64,000 nucleotides of DNA from Porphyrobacter sp. CACIAM 03H1 (lineage in GTDB: Bacteria; Pseudomonadota; Alphaproteobacteria; Sphingomonadales; Sphingomonadaceae). Shown here piece after piece: positions 39,807-48,997 of this stretch (its first letter is position 1; each line of letters opens with the position of its first letter). The position numbers were made by a program, and so were the translations under genes. A model generated the notes under the pieces. That model ran no database searches, was not told the DNA's origin, and was given only the letters and a program-made list of their open reading frames with translations. Location of the stretch: the NCBI RefSeq assembly GCF_002215495.1, contig NZ_CP021378.1, positions 3,364,659 through 3,428,658 on the forward strand, given 5' to 3'.

Positions 39807-40433
39807 CTAGCGCCGCTTCAGCACGAGATAGAGCGCGCCGTCGCCGCCATGCCTGATATGCGCGCGGCGCACCGCCGCGATTGCTTCGGCGTGGCGGCTG
39901 GCGGCGAGCCAGTCGAGCAGCTTGGCGCGGATCGCCCCGCGGCGCGCCATGCGGTCGGCGGGATCGACCGGGCGCTCGCGCCCCGCCACCACCAGCACCA
40001 CCCGCGCGTTCATCGCCCGCGCCTGGTCGAGCGCGCTCATCACCCGGTCATAGGCGGTATCGAGCGTATGACCGTGGAGGTCGAGCGTCAGGTCGGGCTC
40101 GAGCCGCCCCGCCTTCACCCGCCGGTCCCAATGTGAATCGAGGCCCTTCTGATCCTCCCCCTTCAGGGGAGGGGGACCATGCGCAGCATGGTGGAGGGGC
40201 GGGCGAGGCTTGGCGGAAGGGGCCTTGGAGGAGGGCTTCGCAGGTTTGACGAACTTGCCGGGAGGAGCGGGGGCGGCGGCCTTGCTTGCCCCTCCACCAA
40301 CCTTCGGTTGGTCCCCCTCTCCGTTCCGGGGAGGAGCGGGGCGCTTCTTCCCCGGCAGCGGCTTCACGCTCGCGGCGAGGTGCGCCCAGGCCGCCTGTTC
40401 GCCGGTCGTCAGCCCCCGCGGCGTCCGCATCAT
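39807..40433 (-). CDS. Smr-domain protein with repeat-derived linker
   Basis: 208 residues from the ATG at 40433 (overlaps the mltA stop). The carboxy-terminal Smr domain (~115-205) has LDLHGHTLDTAYDRV and the later VVLVVAGRE and HGGDGALYLVL, the parts of a MutS2-type nicking or RNA-cleaving nuclease. Residues ~25-110 are a low-complexity linker of Pro, Lys, Gly and Ala. Two 45-bp palindromic repeats lie inside this linker and encode about 15 residues each. The Smr domain itself is intact. The place behind mltA is usual in sphingomonads. Confidence 0.87.
   Translation of the reverse strand: MMRTPRGLTTGEQAAWAHLAASVKPLPGKKRPAPPRNGEGDQPKVGGGASKAAAPAPPGKFVKPAKPSSKAPSAKPRPPLHHAAHGPPPLKGEDQKGLDSHWDRRVKAGRLEPDLTLDLHGHTLDTAYDRVMSALDQARAMNARVVLVVAGRERPVDPADRMARRGAIRAKLLDWLAASRHAEAIAAVRRAHIRHGGDGALYLVLKRR
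40155..40199 (+). repeat. 45-bp palindromic repeat, copy A, inside the smr linker
   Basis: Two hairpins: CTCCCC / GGGGAG and ACCATGC-GCA-GCATGGT, ending TGGAGGGG. It aligns without gaps to the reverse complement of copy B, with compensatory changes in the second stem. Confidence 0.85.
40289..40333 (-). repeat. 45-bp palindromic repeat, copy B, opposite orientation
   Basis: On the minus strand it shows the same layout as copy A, with stem ACCAACC-GAA-GGTTGGT in place of ACCATGC-GCA-GCATGGT. The flanking blocks GGGGGACCA and TGGTGGAGGGG are the same in both copies. Confidence 0.85.
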
Positions 40434-41617
40434 CGGGCGAGCCGCGCGGCGGCGGCCTTGGGCAGCAGCACATAAGCGCGCCCGCGCCCGCTCATGCCGC
40501 CCGCGATCCGGCGCGCGTCCTCGCCCGCGCCCCAGAAGGTGTCGAAGCGGTTGGCGCCCTTGATCGCCCCGCCGGTGTCTTGCGCGATCCACAGGCCATT
40601 GGCCTCGCGCCGGTCGAGATCGAGCCACACCGGCGCGCCCAGCGGCACGAAGGCCGGGTCCGCCGCCACCGAGGCCTCGCGCCGCACCGGCACGCCGAGC
40701 GCGCCAAGCGGCCCGTCGCCGGTCAGCTCCTGGAAGAAGATCCAGCTCTTGTTGAGGCGCATGAGATCGCGGCCCTCGCGCGGATTCTCGCGTATATAGG
40801 CCATGATCCCCTGCATCGACCCGGAATACTGCCCCGGCCCGCTCCCCAGCAGACCGCGCTCGCGCATCACGCCGCCGATGCCGACATACTCACGCCCGTT
40901 CTGTCCCGCATAGCCGATGCGGATCACCTCGCCCTCGGGGGTGATCAGCCGCCCGGAGCCCTGGATCTGGAGGAAGAAGAACTCCACAGGATCGGCGGCC
41001 CACGCGATCACCCGCGCCTTGCCTGCGAGCGCCCCGTCCTCGATCGCCGCACGGTCGTGATAGAGCACGAAGCGGCCCCGCTCGTCATAGCGCCCGAGCG
41101 GCGGGCGGCCGGTGCGTTCGGAGGGCTTCACATCGTCGGGCCATCCTCGCACGAGATCGGAGGGCATGGCATAGACCGGCACCTCGAAACCGGGGCGGCG
41201 GGTGCGGCTGCCGGCGATCTCGGGCTCGAAATACCCCGTGGCGAAGGCCTTGCCGTCGCCAATCTGCACGGGGGAGAATTCCGCCGCGAAGAACTCCCGC
41301 GCCCGGGAAGGCGAAGCCGAGCGCGCACGCTCGCAGGCGCCGCGCCAGTCGTCGGGACGGGTGAGACCGCTCGCATCCTCGCGGGCGAGGAGACGCGGGC
41401 AGGATTCGATGAAGCCGGCGAGCGCCCCGCGCGCGTCGGCATCCGCCACGACAAGCGCGGCGAAGGCCGGGCCGAGCGCCACGCCGGCAAGCACGGCATT
41501 GGCGGCCAACGGGGCCACGGGCGCGGTCACGGCAGGCGGCGGCACGGTGCCCTGCGGCACCACCCGCCCGCAAGCCCCCAGCGCCAGCATCACGGCCAGA
41601 GCCAGAACCCCGCGCAT
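40430..41617 (-). CDS. mltA: Membrane-bound lytic murein transglycosylase A
   Basis: 395 residues from the ATG at 41617, nine bases after AAGGAG. A lipobox ends LALGAC, so it is a lipoprotein at the outer membrane. The MltA domain covers ~100-290 (GYFEPEIAGSRTRRPGFEVP, DPVEFFFLQIQGSGRL), and the 3D domain ~300-390 has the catalytic Asp region IAQDTGGAIKGANRFDTFWG. It cleaves peptidoglycan glycan strands to 1,6-anhydro products. The Tim44-like gene lies 51 bp upstream, and smr overlaps its stop. Confidence 0.93.
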   Translation of the reverse strand: MRGVLALAVMLALGACGRVVPQGTVPPPAVTAPVAPLAANAVLAGVALGPAFAALVVADADARGALAGFIESCPRLLAREDASGLTRPDDWRGACERARSASPSRAREFFAAEFSPVQIGDGKAFATGYFEPEIAGSRTRRPGFEVPVYAMPSDLVRGWPDDVKPSERTGRPPLGRYDERGRFVLYHDRAAIEDGALAGKARVIAWAADPVEFFFLQIQGSGRLITPEGEVIRIGYAGQNGREYVGIGGVMRERGLLGSGPGQYSGSMQGIMAYIRENPREGRDLMRLNKSWIFFQELTGDGPLGALGVPVRREASVAADPAFVPLGAPVWLDLDRREANGLWIAQDTGGAIKGANRFDTFWGAGEDARRIAGGMSGRGRAYVLLPKAAAARLAR

Positions 41618-41668
41618 CGCCAAACTCTCCTTGCGAAGGGCCTTCGCGGCCCGCCGATCAACTCTCGA

Positions 41669-42319
41669 TCAACCCTCGTCGGTCTCGTCGAGCAGCCAGT
41701 TGGGATCGCGCGCCGAGACGTTGCGCGAGAAGGTCCAGACATCGCGGCTCTCGATCGCGTCGTCGAGCGATCCGGCGATCACGTTGCCTGCGCTGTCGCG
41801 GGTGACGGCAGCGATGTCGGCGACGAACAGCAGCGCGATGCGCGCCATGCGGCCATCGAGCGCGGCCGAGTGGATGCGCACTTCCTCGATCCGGATGAGG
41901 GTGTTGTCCATCGTCTCGCCCGCCGCCTCGCGCGCATCGATCGCGGCGATGAAACCGGCATAGACATCATCGTCGCACAGCTCGCGCAGGGTCTCCCGGT
42001 CGCCTTTCCAGAAGGCTTCAAGAATCATGCGATAGGCACCGCGCGCGCCTTCGAGGAACTGGGCGAGGTTGAAGCGGCCGTCGGCGGCGGCGATCTCGCG
42101 CAGGGCGCGCTCGACTGCGGGCATCACTCCTTCGAGCTCGGGCGCGCGCGGCGCCGGCACGGGCGCGGGCACGGCGGCCGGGCGGATCGCCGGCTTGTCG
42201 TCCGATTCGAAGCGCTGCACCGCGGGCTCCTCCTCCTGCTCGGCACGGCGGCCGAGGACGGAATAGAGGCGCAGGCCGAGGAAGGCGGCGACCATGGCGA
42301 GGAGAACGATTTCGAGCAC
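41669..42319 (-). CDS. Tim44/TimA-family protein
   Basis: 216 residues from a GTG at 42319. A membrane helix at 2-20 (LEIVLLAMVAAFLGLRLYSV) anchors a Pro/Ala-rich linker (~40-60) and a Tim44-like domain (~75-210: FLEGARGAYRMILEAFWKGD, DAIESRDVWTFSRNV). Mitochondrial Tim44 ties Hsp70 to the import pore; the bacterial relative TimA is a membrane protein of uncertain job. It is divergent from secB across 263 bp without another gene, the usual alphaproteobacterial arrangement. Confidence 0.88.
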   Translation of the reverse strand: MLEIVLLAMVAAFLGLRLYSVLGRRAEQEEEPAVQRFESDDKPAIRPAAVPAPVPAPRAPELEGVMPAVERALREIAAADGRFNLAQFLEGARGAYRMILEAFWKGDRETLRELCDDDVYAGFIAAIDAREAAGETMDNTLIRIEEVRIHSAALDGRMARIALLFVADIAAVTRDSAGNVIAGSLDDAIESRDVWTFSRNVSARDPNWLLDETDEG

Positions 42320-42582
42320 GGCAGGGATTTCCGATCTTCAATCAGGGCACAGGGTCGAGCTACGGCACGTCCTTGCCCATGGACGAGCCACCCTGCCTTA
42401 AATGGGGTCTGATTACAATTCGCCAACGCCCGATAGGTTGCCACTCGGGCCGAAAGCCCCGGCGGCATCGGCCGCAGTTGCGGCGGCCCCGCGCCCCTGC
42501 TAGGCGCATGGCCGTTCGAGGGCGCACCGGCACGCGTGCCGCGCGCCCCCCTTTTCATCCGTTGCGAAAGACCAGTTCCATC

Positions 42583-43128
42583 ATGGCCGAAGAAGAAGGC
42601 GTGCTCACCAATCTCGATGCCACCGCGGGCGAAGGCCCCCAGCCGAACGGCGCCGACACCGGCCCGGCGGTGGGGATCATCACCCAGTACGTGAAGGACC
42701 TTTCGGTCGAGAACCCGGCCGCACCCGACGTGTTCCAGTGGCCCGAGCCGCCGCAGATCGACGTGCAGTTCAACATCGGCGCCGAGCCCAAGGCCGCCGA
42801 CCTCCACGAAGTGACGCTCAAGCTGGTGCTGACCGCCGCCTCGCAGCGCGGGACGATGTATATCGTCGAGCTCGCCTATTGCGGCCTTGTGGGGATGCGC
42901 AACGTGCCCGAGGACCAGGCCCACGCCTTCCTCTATGCCGAGGCGCCGCGCCTGCTGTTCCCCTTCGCCCGCCGCGTGGTGGCCGATGCGGTGCGCGATG
43001 CCGGTTTCCCGCCGCTGATGGTCGATCCGGTCGACTTCAACGGCCTCTACGCCCAGCAGCTCGCCGCGCGCCGCGCCGAGGAGGCCGCGGGCGGCGAGCC
43101 GATCAAGCCGGTGACGGGCAACGCCTGA
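42583..43128 (+). CDS. secB: Protein-export chaperone SecB
   Basis: 181 residues, longer than the ~155 of E. coli through acidic amino-terminal and Ala/Glu-rich carboxy tails. The core covers ~40-160: YVKDLSVENPAAPDVFQWPE, then TLKLVLTAASQRGTMYIVEL and LLFPFARRVVADAVRDAGFP. The tetramer keeps preproteins unfolded for SecA. The ATG at 42583 lacks a strong ribosome site. It is followed by an inverted pair of dispersed repeats. Confidence 0.93.
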   Translation: MAEEEGVLTNLDATAGEGPQPNGADTGPAVGIITQYVKDLSVENPAAPDVFQWPEPPQIDVQFNIGAEPKAADLHEVTLKLVLTAASQRGTMYIVELAYCGLVGMRNVPEDQAHAFLYAEAPRLLFPFARRVVADAVRDAGFPPLMVDPVDFNGLYAQQLAARRAEEAAGGEPIKPVTGNA

Positions 43129-43146
43129 TCGCCGATCACCCTTTTC

Positions 43147-43241
43147 CCGTTCGCCCTGAGCATGTCGAAGGGCTGTCCTTTCTTTTGATCCAATCTGCGG
43201 AAAGAAGAAGAACAGTGCTTCGACAGGCTCAGCACGAACGG
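43147..43241. repeat. Inverted pair of dispersed palindromic repeats between secB and murJ
   Basis: The arms 43148-43185 and ~43203-43240 are inverted copies of one ~38-bp unit with the common core TGAGC-N-TGTCGAA. Each unit has its own small stem, GCCC/GGGC in one and GTGC/GCAC in the other. As RNA the pair would fold into one long hairpin, which may also end secB transcription. Units of this kind are scattered in many proteobacterial genomes. Confidence 0.8.
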
Positions 43242-43265
43242 TAACTGGCAGGGTTCGGCACCCCC

Positions 43266-44831
43266 ATGAGCCTTCTGAAGAACGTCGGCACGATCGGCGG
43301 GCTCACGCTGGTGAGCCGCCTGTTCGGCTTCGCCCGCGACATCCTGCTTGCGCGGGTGCTGGGCGCGGGCGGGGCGGCGGACGCCTGGCAGCTCGCCTTC
43401 CAGCTGCCCAACCTGTTCCGGCGCCTCTTCGCCGAGGGCGCCTTCGCCAGCGCCTTCGTCCCGCTCTTCAACCGCCAGATGGCCGAGGACGAGAACGCGG
43501 CGAGGCGCTTCGCGGGCGAGGTGCTGGCGGTGCTGCTGCCGATCCTGGTGGTGTTCGGCGCCTTGATGATGCTGGCGATGCCCTGGGTGCTGTGGGCCTT
43601 CGCCAACGAGGACCTGCGCGGCGATGCGGCGATGTTCGATCTGGCCGTGACGATGGGCCGGATCGCCTTTCCCTACCTGATGTTCATGAGCCTCGCGACG
43701 CTGGTCGCGGCGATCCTCAATTCGCTGTCGCGCTTCGCGGCGGCGGCCGCTGCGCCGATCCTGCTCAACATCTGCCTGTTGACCGCGCTGGTTTGGGGCG
43801 CGCTCCAGCCCGCCGGCGAGACGACCCGCGCCATGACGGGCGTGGGCCTTGCCATCGCGGTCTCGGTGAGCGGGCTGCTGCAACTGCTCTGGCTCTACTG
43901 GTTCATGCGCCGCGCAGGCTTCCGCATCCCGCGCGCCGCGCCGCGCGTGACCGCCGGCGTCAAGGAGATGGGTGTGCTGATCGTGCCCGCCGTCTTCGGC
44001 GCAGGGGTCTACCAGATCAGCCGCTTCATCGACCTCGCCTTCATCCGCGGGCTGCCCGACGGGAGCCTGACCTACATGGCGATGGCCGACCGCTGGAACC
44101 AGCTGCCGCTGGGCGTGATAGGGATCGCGCTCGGCACGGCGGTGCTTCCGGCCCTGTCGCGCTACATCGCGCAGAGCGAGGACGAGGAGGCGGTGCGCCT
44201 CCAGGCCAACGCGATCGAACTCGCGATGCTTCTCACCCTGCCCTGCGCGGTCGCACTGTTCATCACCGGCTTCGCCTTCGTGAAGGCCTTCATGGAGGGA
44301 CAGGCCTTCACCGCCGAGGACGCGAGGCTGACCGGGATGGTGACCTCGGCGCTGGTGGTCGGGCTGCCTGCCTATGTGCTGGTCAAGGTGCTGACCCCCA
44401 ACTTCTTCGCCCGCAAGGACACCCGCACCCCGGTCTACACCGCCGCTGCCTCGCTGGTGGTGACGGTCGCGCTCAATTTCCTGCTGGTGCCGATGTTCGG
44501 CGTGGTCGGCCTCGCGCTGGCAGGGGCGCTGGGCGCGTGGGTCAACATCGCGCTGCTGGGTACGGTGCTGGCCCGGCGCGGCTATTTCCGCCTGCCCGCG
44601 CGGGTGCTTGGCCGGATCGGCCGGATCGCGCTGGCCGCAGCGGCGATGGGCGCCGCCCTGTGGGCGCTGATGCAGGCCATCACCCCGTGGCTCGACGGGC
44701 CGTTCACGCTGCGTCTTGCGGCGGTGGGAGCGATCCTCGGCACCAGCCTCGTGAGCTACGGTGCGGCGACGGTGCTGCTGGGAGTTCTCGACAAGGCCAC
44801 GGTCCAGCGCCTAATGCGCCGCCAGAGCTAA
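43266..44831 (+). CDS. murJ: Lipid II flippase MurJ
   Basis: 521 residues, about 14 membrane helices, MVN family of the MOP superfamily. [20 protein letters not shown] at the start and [20 protein letters not shown] carry the conserved Arg residues of the central cavity. The protein moves lipid-linked peptidoglycan precursor across the inner membrane and is essential. trpS follows by 16 bp, so the two are probably co-transcribed. Confidence 0.95.
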   Translation: MSLLKNVGTIGGLTLVSRLFGFARDILLARVLGAGGAADAWQLAFQLPNLFRRLFAEGAFASAFVPLFNRQMAEDENAARRFAGEVLAVLLPILVVFGALMMLAMPWVLWAFANEDLRGDAAMFDLAVTMGRIAFPYLMFMSLATLVAAILNSLSRFAAAAAAPILLNICLLTALVWGALQPAGETTRAMTGVGLAIAVSVSGLLQLLWLYWFMRRAGFRIPRAAPRVTAGVKEMGVLIVPAVFGAGVYQISRFIDLAFIRGLPDGSLTYMAMADRWNQLPLGVIGIALGTAVLPALSRYIAQSEDEEAVRLQANAIELAMLLTLPCAVALFITGFAFVKAFMEGQAFTAEDARLTGMVTSALVVGLPAYVLVKVLTPNFFARKDTRTPVYTAAASLVVTVALNFLLVPMFGVVGLALAGALGAWVNIALLGTVLARRGYFRLPARVLGRIGRIALAAAAMGAALWALMQAITPWLDGPFTLRLAAVGAILGTSLVSYGAATVLLGVLDKATVQRLMRRQS

Positions 44832-44847
44832 CCTTTCGGGAAACACC

Positions 44848-45867
44848 ATGCGCGTCGTCTCCGGCATCCAGCCCACCGGCAAGCCCCATCTCGGCAACTA
44901 CCTGGGCGCGATCCGCAATTACGTGAAGCTGCAGGACGATGCCCACGCGGCGGGCGGCGAGTGCCTGATCTTCATCGCCGATCTCCACGCCCTGTCGATG
45001 CCGCACGATCCGGCCGAGCTGCGGTCCTCGACGCTCGAACTGGTGGCGACGCTGGTCGCCTGCGGGCTCGATCCGGACAAGGCGATCCTGTTCAACCAGG
45101 CGCAGGTGCCGCAGCACCCCGAGCTGCAATGGCTGCTCAACGGCACGGCCCGGATGGGTTGGCTGAACCGCATGACCCAGTGGAAGGACAAGGCCGGCAA
45201 GAACCGCGAGGGTCAATCCGTGGCTCTGTTCACCTACCCGGTGCTACAGGCCGCCGACGTGCTGCTCTACCAAGCGACGCATGTGCCCGTGGGCGAGGAC
45301 CAAAAGCAGCATCTCGAGCTCGCCCGCGACATCGCGCAGAAGTTCAACAACGACTTCGGCACCGAAGACGCGCCGATCTTCACCCTGCCCGATCCGATCA
45401 TTCCGGCGGAGGCCGCGCGGATCATGTCCCTGCGCGACGGCAGCGCCAAGATGTCGAAGTCGGACCCGTCCGACATGAGCCGCATCAACCTGTCGGACGA
45501 TGCCGACACGATGGCGCAGAAGGTGAAGAAGGCGAAGACCGATCCCGAGCCGCTCCCCTGGGAGGAGGCGGGCCTCGAGGGGCGGCCCGAGGCGCGCAAT
45601 CTGGTGGGCATCTATGCCGCGCTCGCCGAGCAGTCGCAGGCCGAGGTGCTGGCGCAATACGGCGGGCAGGGCTTCGGCGCCTTCAAACCCGCGCTCGCCG
45701 ATCTGCTGGCGGCGAAGCTCGGACCGATCCGGGACCGCTTCGTGGCGCTGAAGGACGACCACGAGACGCTCGATGCGATCCTCGCCCGCGGCGCTGCCAA
45801 GGCGCGCGAGCGCGGCACGCCGACGCTCGATGCAGCCTACCGGGCGCTGGGGCTGGTGCGGCACTGA
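44848..45867 (+). CDS. trpS: Tryptophanyl-tRNA synthetase
   Basis: 339 residues, class [19 protein letters not shown] carries the HIGH-like motif (PHLGN), and AKMSKSD the KMSKS loop. DLHALSM and the [13 protein letters not shown] segment are typical. It charges tRNA-Trp in the cytoplasm. The length is standard. Confidence 0.96.
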   Translation: MRVVSGIQPTGKPHLGNYLGAIRNYVKLQDDAHAAGGECLIFIADLHALSMPHDPAELRSSTLELVATLVACGLDPDKAILFNQAQVPQHPELQWLLNGTARMGWLNRMTQWKDKAGKNREGQSVALFTYPVLQAADVLLYQATHVPVGEDQKQHLELARDIAQKFNNDFGTEDAPIFTLPDPIIPAEAARIMSLRDGSAKMSKSDPSDMSRINLSDDADTMAQKVKKAKTDPEPLPWEEAGLEGRPEARNLVGIYAALAEQSQAEVLAQYGGQGFGAFKPALADLLAAKLGPIRDRFVALKDDHETLDAILARGAAKARERGTPTLDAAYRALGLVRH

Positions 45868-45916
45868 TTGCTGCACCCTTGCGACGAAGCGACGCGGGCG
45901 CGCGGCCAATATTCAA

Positions 45917-45945
45917 TTGACGTTCATTCCCACGGGATATGATAT
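45917..45945 (+). promoter_or_regulatory. Sigma70-type promoter before the DUF4136 gene
   Basis: TTGACG (45917-45922), 17 bp, TGATAT (45940-45945); the start codon is 54 bp further. It is the only clear signal in the 132 bp between trpS and this gene. Confidence 0.55.
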
Positions 45946-45999
45946 CGCGCACAACGGTCATTGCCGGCAATGCAATGGCCTGAGAACGAGGGTTGTGCC

Positions 46000-46674
46000 A
46001 TGTTGCGTACCATGATGTCGATGAAGTCCCTGACCCGCCTTGCCCTGCCTGTGGCGCTGGCCATCGGGGCGACGGCCTGCTCCACGCCGTTCAAGGCGGA
46101 CGTGTCGCGCTTCGCCGTGCCGCTGCCCGCGCCGGCGGGCCAGACCTTCGCCGTGGTGCCGGAAGACCCGAAGAACGCCGGCGGGCTCGAATTCGCGACC
46201 TATGCCAACACCGTCGCAGCCGAGATGACGCAGCTCGGCTACACCCGCGCCTCCTCGCCGGAGACCGCCGACATGCTGGTGCGGCTCGACTACCGCGTGG
46301 ACGGCGGGCGCGAGCGGGTGCGCACCGATCTTAACGGCGCAGGCTTCGCCGGCGGCCCCTGGGGACCGTGGGGTGGCTGGGGCGGCTGGGGCGGCGGCTG
46401 GGGCTTCGGCTTCAACGACCCGTTCTTCGGCGGCCCGAACGTGCGCAGCTACACGATCTATACCAGCGCCATCGACCTGAAGATCGACCGCCGCGTCGAC
46501 GGCCAGCGCCTGTTCGAGGGCAAGGCTGAGGCCGTGTCGCGCTCGAACCGCCTGCCGCGCCTCGTGCCCAACCTCGTGGACGCGCTGTTCACCGACTTCC
46601 CGGGCAATTCGGGCGAGACGGTGCGAATTACGATTCGCGACGACAACGAAAAGACCGTGCGCCCCACCAATTGA
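46000..46674 (+). CDS. DUF4136 lipoprotein
   Basis: 224 residues; the ATG at 46000 follows GAGGG, and three further ATG codons come within 21 bases. The signal peptide ends IGATAC, a lipobox. The DUF4136 fold spans ~30-215 (TFAVVPEDPKNAGGLEFATY, then AEMTQLGYTR, then VDALFTDFPGNSGETVRI). A Gly/Trp-rich insert at ~118-145 (GPWGGWGGWGGGWGFGF) is a striking low-complexity stretch. Role unknown; likely in the outer membrane facing the periplasm. A bidirectional terminator follows. Confidence 0.85.
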   Translation: MLRTMMSMKSLTRLALPVALAIGATACSTPFKADVSRFAVPLPAPAGQTFAVVPEDPKNAGGLEFATYANTVAAEMTQLGYTRASSPETADMLVRLDYRVDGGRERVRTDLNGAGFAGGPWGPWGGWGGWGGGWGFGFNDPFFGGPNVRSYTIYTSAIDLKIDRRVDGQRLFEGKAEAVSRSNRLPRLVPNLVDALFTDFPGNSGETVRITIRDDNEKTVRPTN

Positions 46675-46718
46675 TGGTGTAAGGCGGAACGCAACAGACC
46701 CTTGGACGGGAAAAAGAA

Positions 46719-46748
46719 GGCGGCGCAGGGGATCGCGCCGCCTTTTTT
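46719..46748. terminator. Bidirectional intrinsic terminator
   Basis: An 8-bp stem GGCGGCGC / GCGCCGCC with an 8-nt loop, T6 on the plus-strand side and an A-rich run on the other that gives TTCTTTTT on the minus strand. It serves both the DUF4136 gene and the convergent dut. Confidence 0.92.
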
Positions 46749-46793
46749 GTTGGGTGCCGTCCCGGTGGCCATGCGCCAGCACGACCGCAAGGT

Positions 46794-47246
46794 TCAGAGC
46801 TTCGCGTGCCCCCCGGTCGAACCGAAGCCGCCCTCGCCCCGCTCCGTCGCGTCCAGTTCCGCGACCTCGTCCCACGCCGCCTGCACCACGGGGGCGAGGA
46901 CCAGCTGGGCGACACGGTCGCCCCGGACGATTACGAAGGGTTCGGACCCGAGGTTGATCAGGATCACCTTCAACTCGCCCCGGTAATCGCTGTCGATCGT
47001 GCCGGGGGTGTTGGGCACGGTGATACCGTGCTTCAGCGCGAGGCCCGAGCGCGGGCGGACCTGGATCTCGTACCCTTGGGGGATTGCCAGCGCGAGGCCG
47101 GTGGCGACCGCATGGCGCGCGCCCGGGGCGATGGTCACGTCCTCGGCGCTCACAACATCCATGCCTGCCGCGCCATCGGTGGCATAGGCGGGAAGCGGCA
47201 GGCCGGCGCCGTGTGGCAGGCGCTTGACCTCGACCCGAACGCTCAT
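46794..47246 (-). CDS. dut: Deoxyuridine 5'-triphosphate nucleotidohydrolase
   Basis: 150 residues, trimeric dUTPase. The five motifs appear in order: [44 protein letters not shown] and [11 protein letters not shown]. It splits dUTP to dUMP and pyrophosphate, keeping uracil out of DNA. The ATG overlaps the coaBC stop (ATGA), the common dfp-dut pairing of alphaproteobacteria. Confidence 0.96.
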   Translation of the reverse strand: MSVRVEVKRLPHGAGLPLPAYATDGAAGMDVVSAEDVTIAPGARHAVATGLALAIPQGYEIQVRPRSGLALKHGITVPNTPGTIDSDYRGELKVILINLGSEPFVIVRGDRVAQLVLAPVVQAAWDEVAELDATERGEGGFGSTGGHAKL

Positions 47247-48925
47247 TCCGCCGCCTCGGCGTGCAGCGCCGCCGCGATCCGTTCGACCAGCGCCATCGCC
47301 ACCGCAGCCTTGGGCATCTCCTCGAGCGTCTCGATCCCGGTGCCGCTGACGATGGTGACGCGGTTCATGTCGCCGCCCATCACGTCCCCGCTGACGTCGT
47401 TCGCCACGATCCAGTCCGCACCCTTGCGCTTGCGCTTGGCCTTGGCGTTGTCGAGCACGTCGTCGGTCTCGGCGGCAAAGCCGATCACCAGTTCGGGCCG
47501 TCGCGGCGCGCCCGCGACATTGGTGAGGATGTCGGGGTTCTCGGTCAGCATCAGCGCGGGCGGCGCATCGCCGCGCTTCTTCATCTTGGTGCCGCGATAT
47601 TCCTTGGGCCGCCAGTCAGCGACCGCGGCGACCATCACCGCGACATCGGCGGGAAGCGCGCGCTTGACCGCCTCGGCCATGTCGCGCGCGCTCTCGACAT
47701 CGACGCGGCTCACGCCTGCGGGGGTCTTGAGGGCAACCGGCCCGGCCACCAGCGTCACCCGCGCGCCCAGCGCGGCGGCGGCGGCTGCAATGGCGAAGCC
47801 CTGCTTCCCGCTCGACCGGTTGGCGATGTACCGCACCGGATCGATCGCCTCCCAGGTCGGCCCGGCGGTGACGAGAACGTGGCGACCGTGAAGCGGCCGG
47901 TGGCCCGCCGAAAGGCCGAAGTCCTCGCCCTCGGGCACCTCGCCGAGATCGGCCTCGATTTCCTCGGGCACCTCGGGCGCCTGGGGTGCTGGGGGCGCCT
48001 TGCGCGGATCGATCAGGTGATTGAGCGCGCCCGCATCCATCGGCGGGGCGGCGCCGGCCTTGCCCTTCTTGGCGAGCAGCGGGCCGCCGAAATCGGGCTT
48101 GAACTCGGGCGCGGGTTCCTCGGGGGGGAAGTCCTCGAAGCCTTCGGCCAGGAAGTCCTCGGGGATGTACTCGGGCAGATCCTCGTATTCGGCCTCGATC
48201 TCGTCATGGGTGCGCTTGGCGGTGGAGCGCGGAATGATCCGCGACAGCATCCCGCCGAGAATGCCCTCGGGCAGCGCGGCGCTGCCGTCTTCCTCCCCTT
48301 CCTCGGGCTCGAGCGCCTCGACGGGCAGCGCGGCCCGCTGGGGCTGCGCCTCGGGCACGGCGATGCCGAGCCGCGCGGCGATCTCGCGCCAGATCGCCTC
48401 GGGCTCGGGCAGGCGGCCATAGCCGAACTCCCCGCAGGCCATCGGGCCCTTGTCGGGGTGCAGCACCTCGACCCCGGCGGCCTTGAGCAGGCCGATATTG
48501 CGCTGGGTCGCCTCGTGCTCCCACATCCGCACGTTCATGGCGGGGACCGCCATCACAGGCTTGTCGGTGGCGAGGATCAGCGTGGTGGCGAGATCGTCGG
48601 CGATCCCGGCGGCCATCTTGGCGAGCAGATCGGCCGTCGCCGGGCAGACCACCACCAGATCGGCTTCGCGCGAGAGCTGGATATGACCCATCTCCGCCTC
48701 GTTCTTCAGGTCGAAGAGGCTGGTATAGACCTGGTTCTCGGACAGGGCGGCCAGCGACATGGGGGTGACGAACTGCTGCCCGCCCTTGGTGACGACGCAG
48801 GTCACCTCGCCCCCGCCCTTGCGGATCAGGCGCACCAGCTCGCAGGCCTTGTAGGCCGCGATGCCGCCGCCCACGACCAGCAGGATGCGTGGGGAATGAC
48901 CCGCTGCCGCTGCCGCCTCGCTCAT
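47243..48925 (-). CDS. coaBC: Bifunctional phosphopantothenoylcysteine decarboxylase/synthase with long acidic linker
   Basis: 560 residues from the ATG at 48925 (AAGGCGAG upstream; ATG codons at 48967 and 48985 also in frame). The flavin decarboxylase half covers ~10-185: [12 protein letters not shown], catalytic His81 in [14 protein letters not shown], and the Cys of [15 protein letters not shown]. The synthase half is ~345-560: [28 protein letters not shown], and Lys in GTKMKKRG. Between them, residues ~191-346 are an unusual Pro/Glu/Asp-rich linker, so the protein is ~150 residues longer than the ~400 of E. coli. Makes 4'-phosphopantetheine for coenzyme A. Confidence 0.93.
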   Translation of the reverse strand: MSEAAAAAGHSPRILLVVGGGIAAYKACELVRLIRKGGGEVTCVVTKGGQQFVTPMSLAALSENQVYTSLFDLKNEAEMGHIQLSREADLVVVCPATADLLAKMAAGIADDLATTLILATDKPVMAVPAMNVRMWEHEATQRNIGLLKAAGVEVLHPDKGPMACGEFGYGRLPEPEAIWREIAARLGIAVPEAQPQRAALPVEALEPEEGEEDGSAALPEGILGGMLSRIIPRSTAKRTHDEIEAEYEDLPEYIPEDFLAEGFEDFPPEEPAPEFKPDFGGPLLAKKGKAGAAPPMDAGALNHLIDPRKAPPAPQAPEVPEEIEADLGEVPEGEDFGLSAGHRPLHGRHVLVTAGPTWEAIDPVRYIANRSSGKQGFAIAAAAAALGARVTLVAGPVALKTPAGVSRVDVESARDMAEAVKRALPADVAVMVAAVADWRPKEYRGTKMKKRGDAPPALMLTENPDILTNVAGAPRRPELVIGFAAETDDVLDNAKAKRKRKGADWIVANDVSGDVMGGDMNRVTIVSGTGIETLEEMPKAAVAMALVERIAAALHAEAAE

Positions 48926-48997
48926 CTCGCCTTCGCCTTTCGCGCCTCGCCCTCGGGTTTCAGACATAGTGCAAGCCTTACCCATCGCAAAGCTTGG

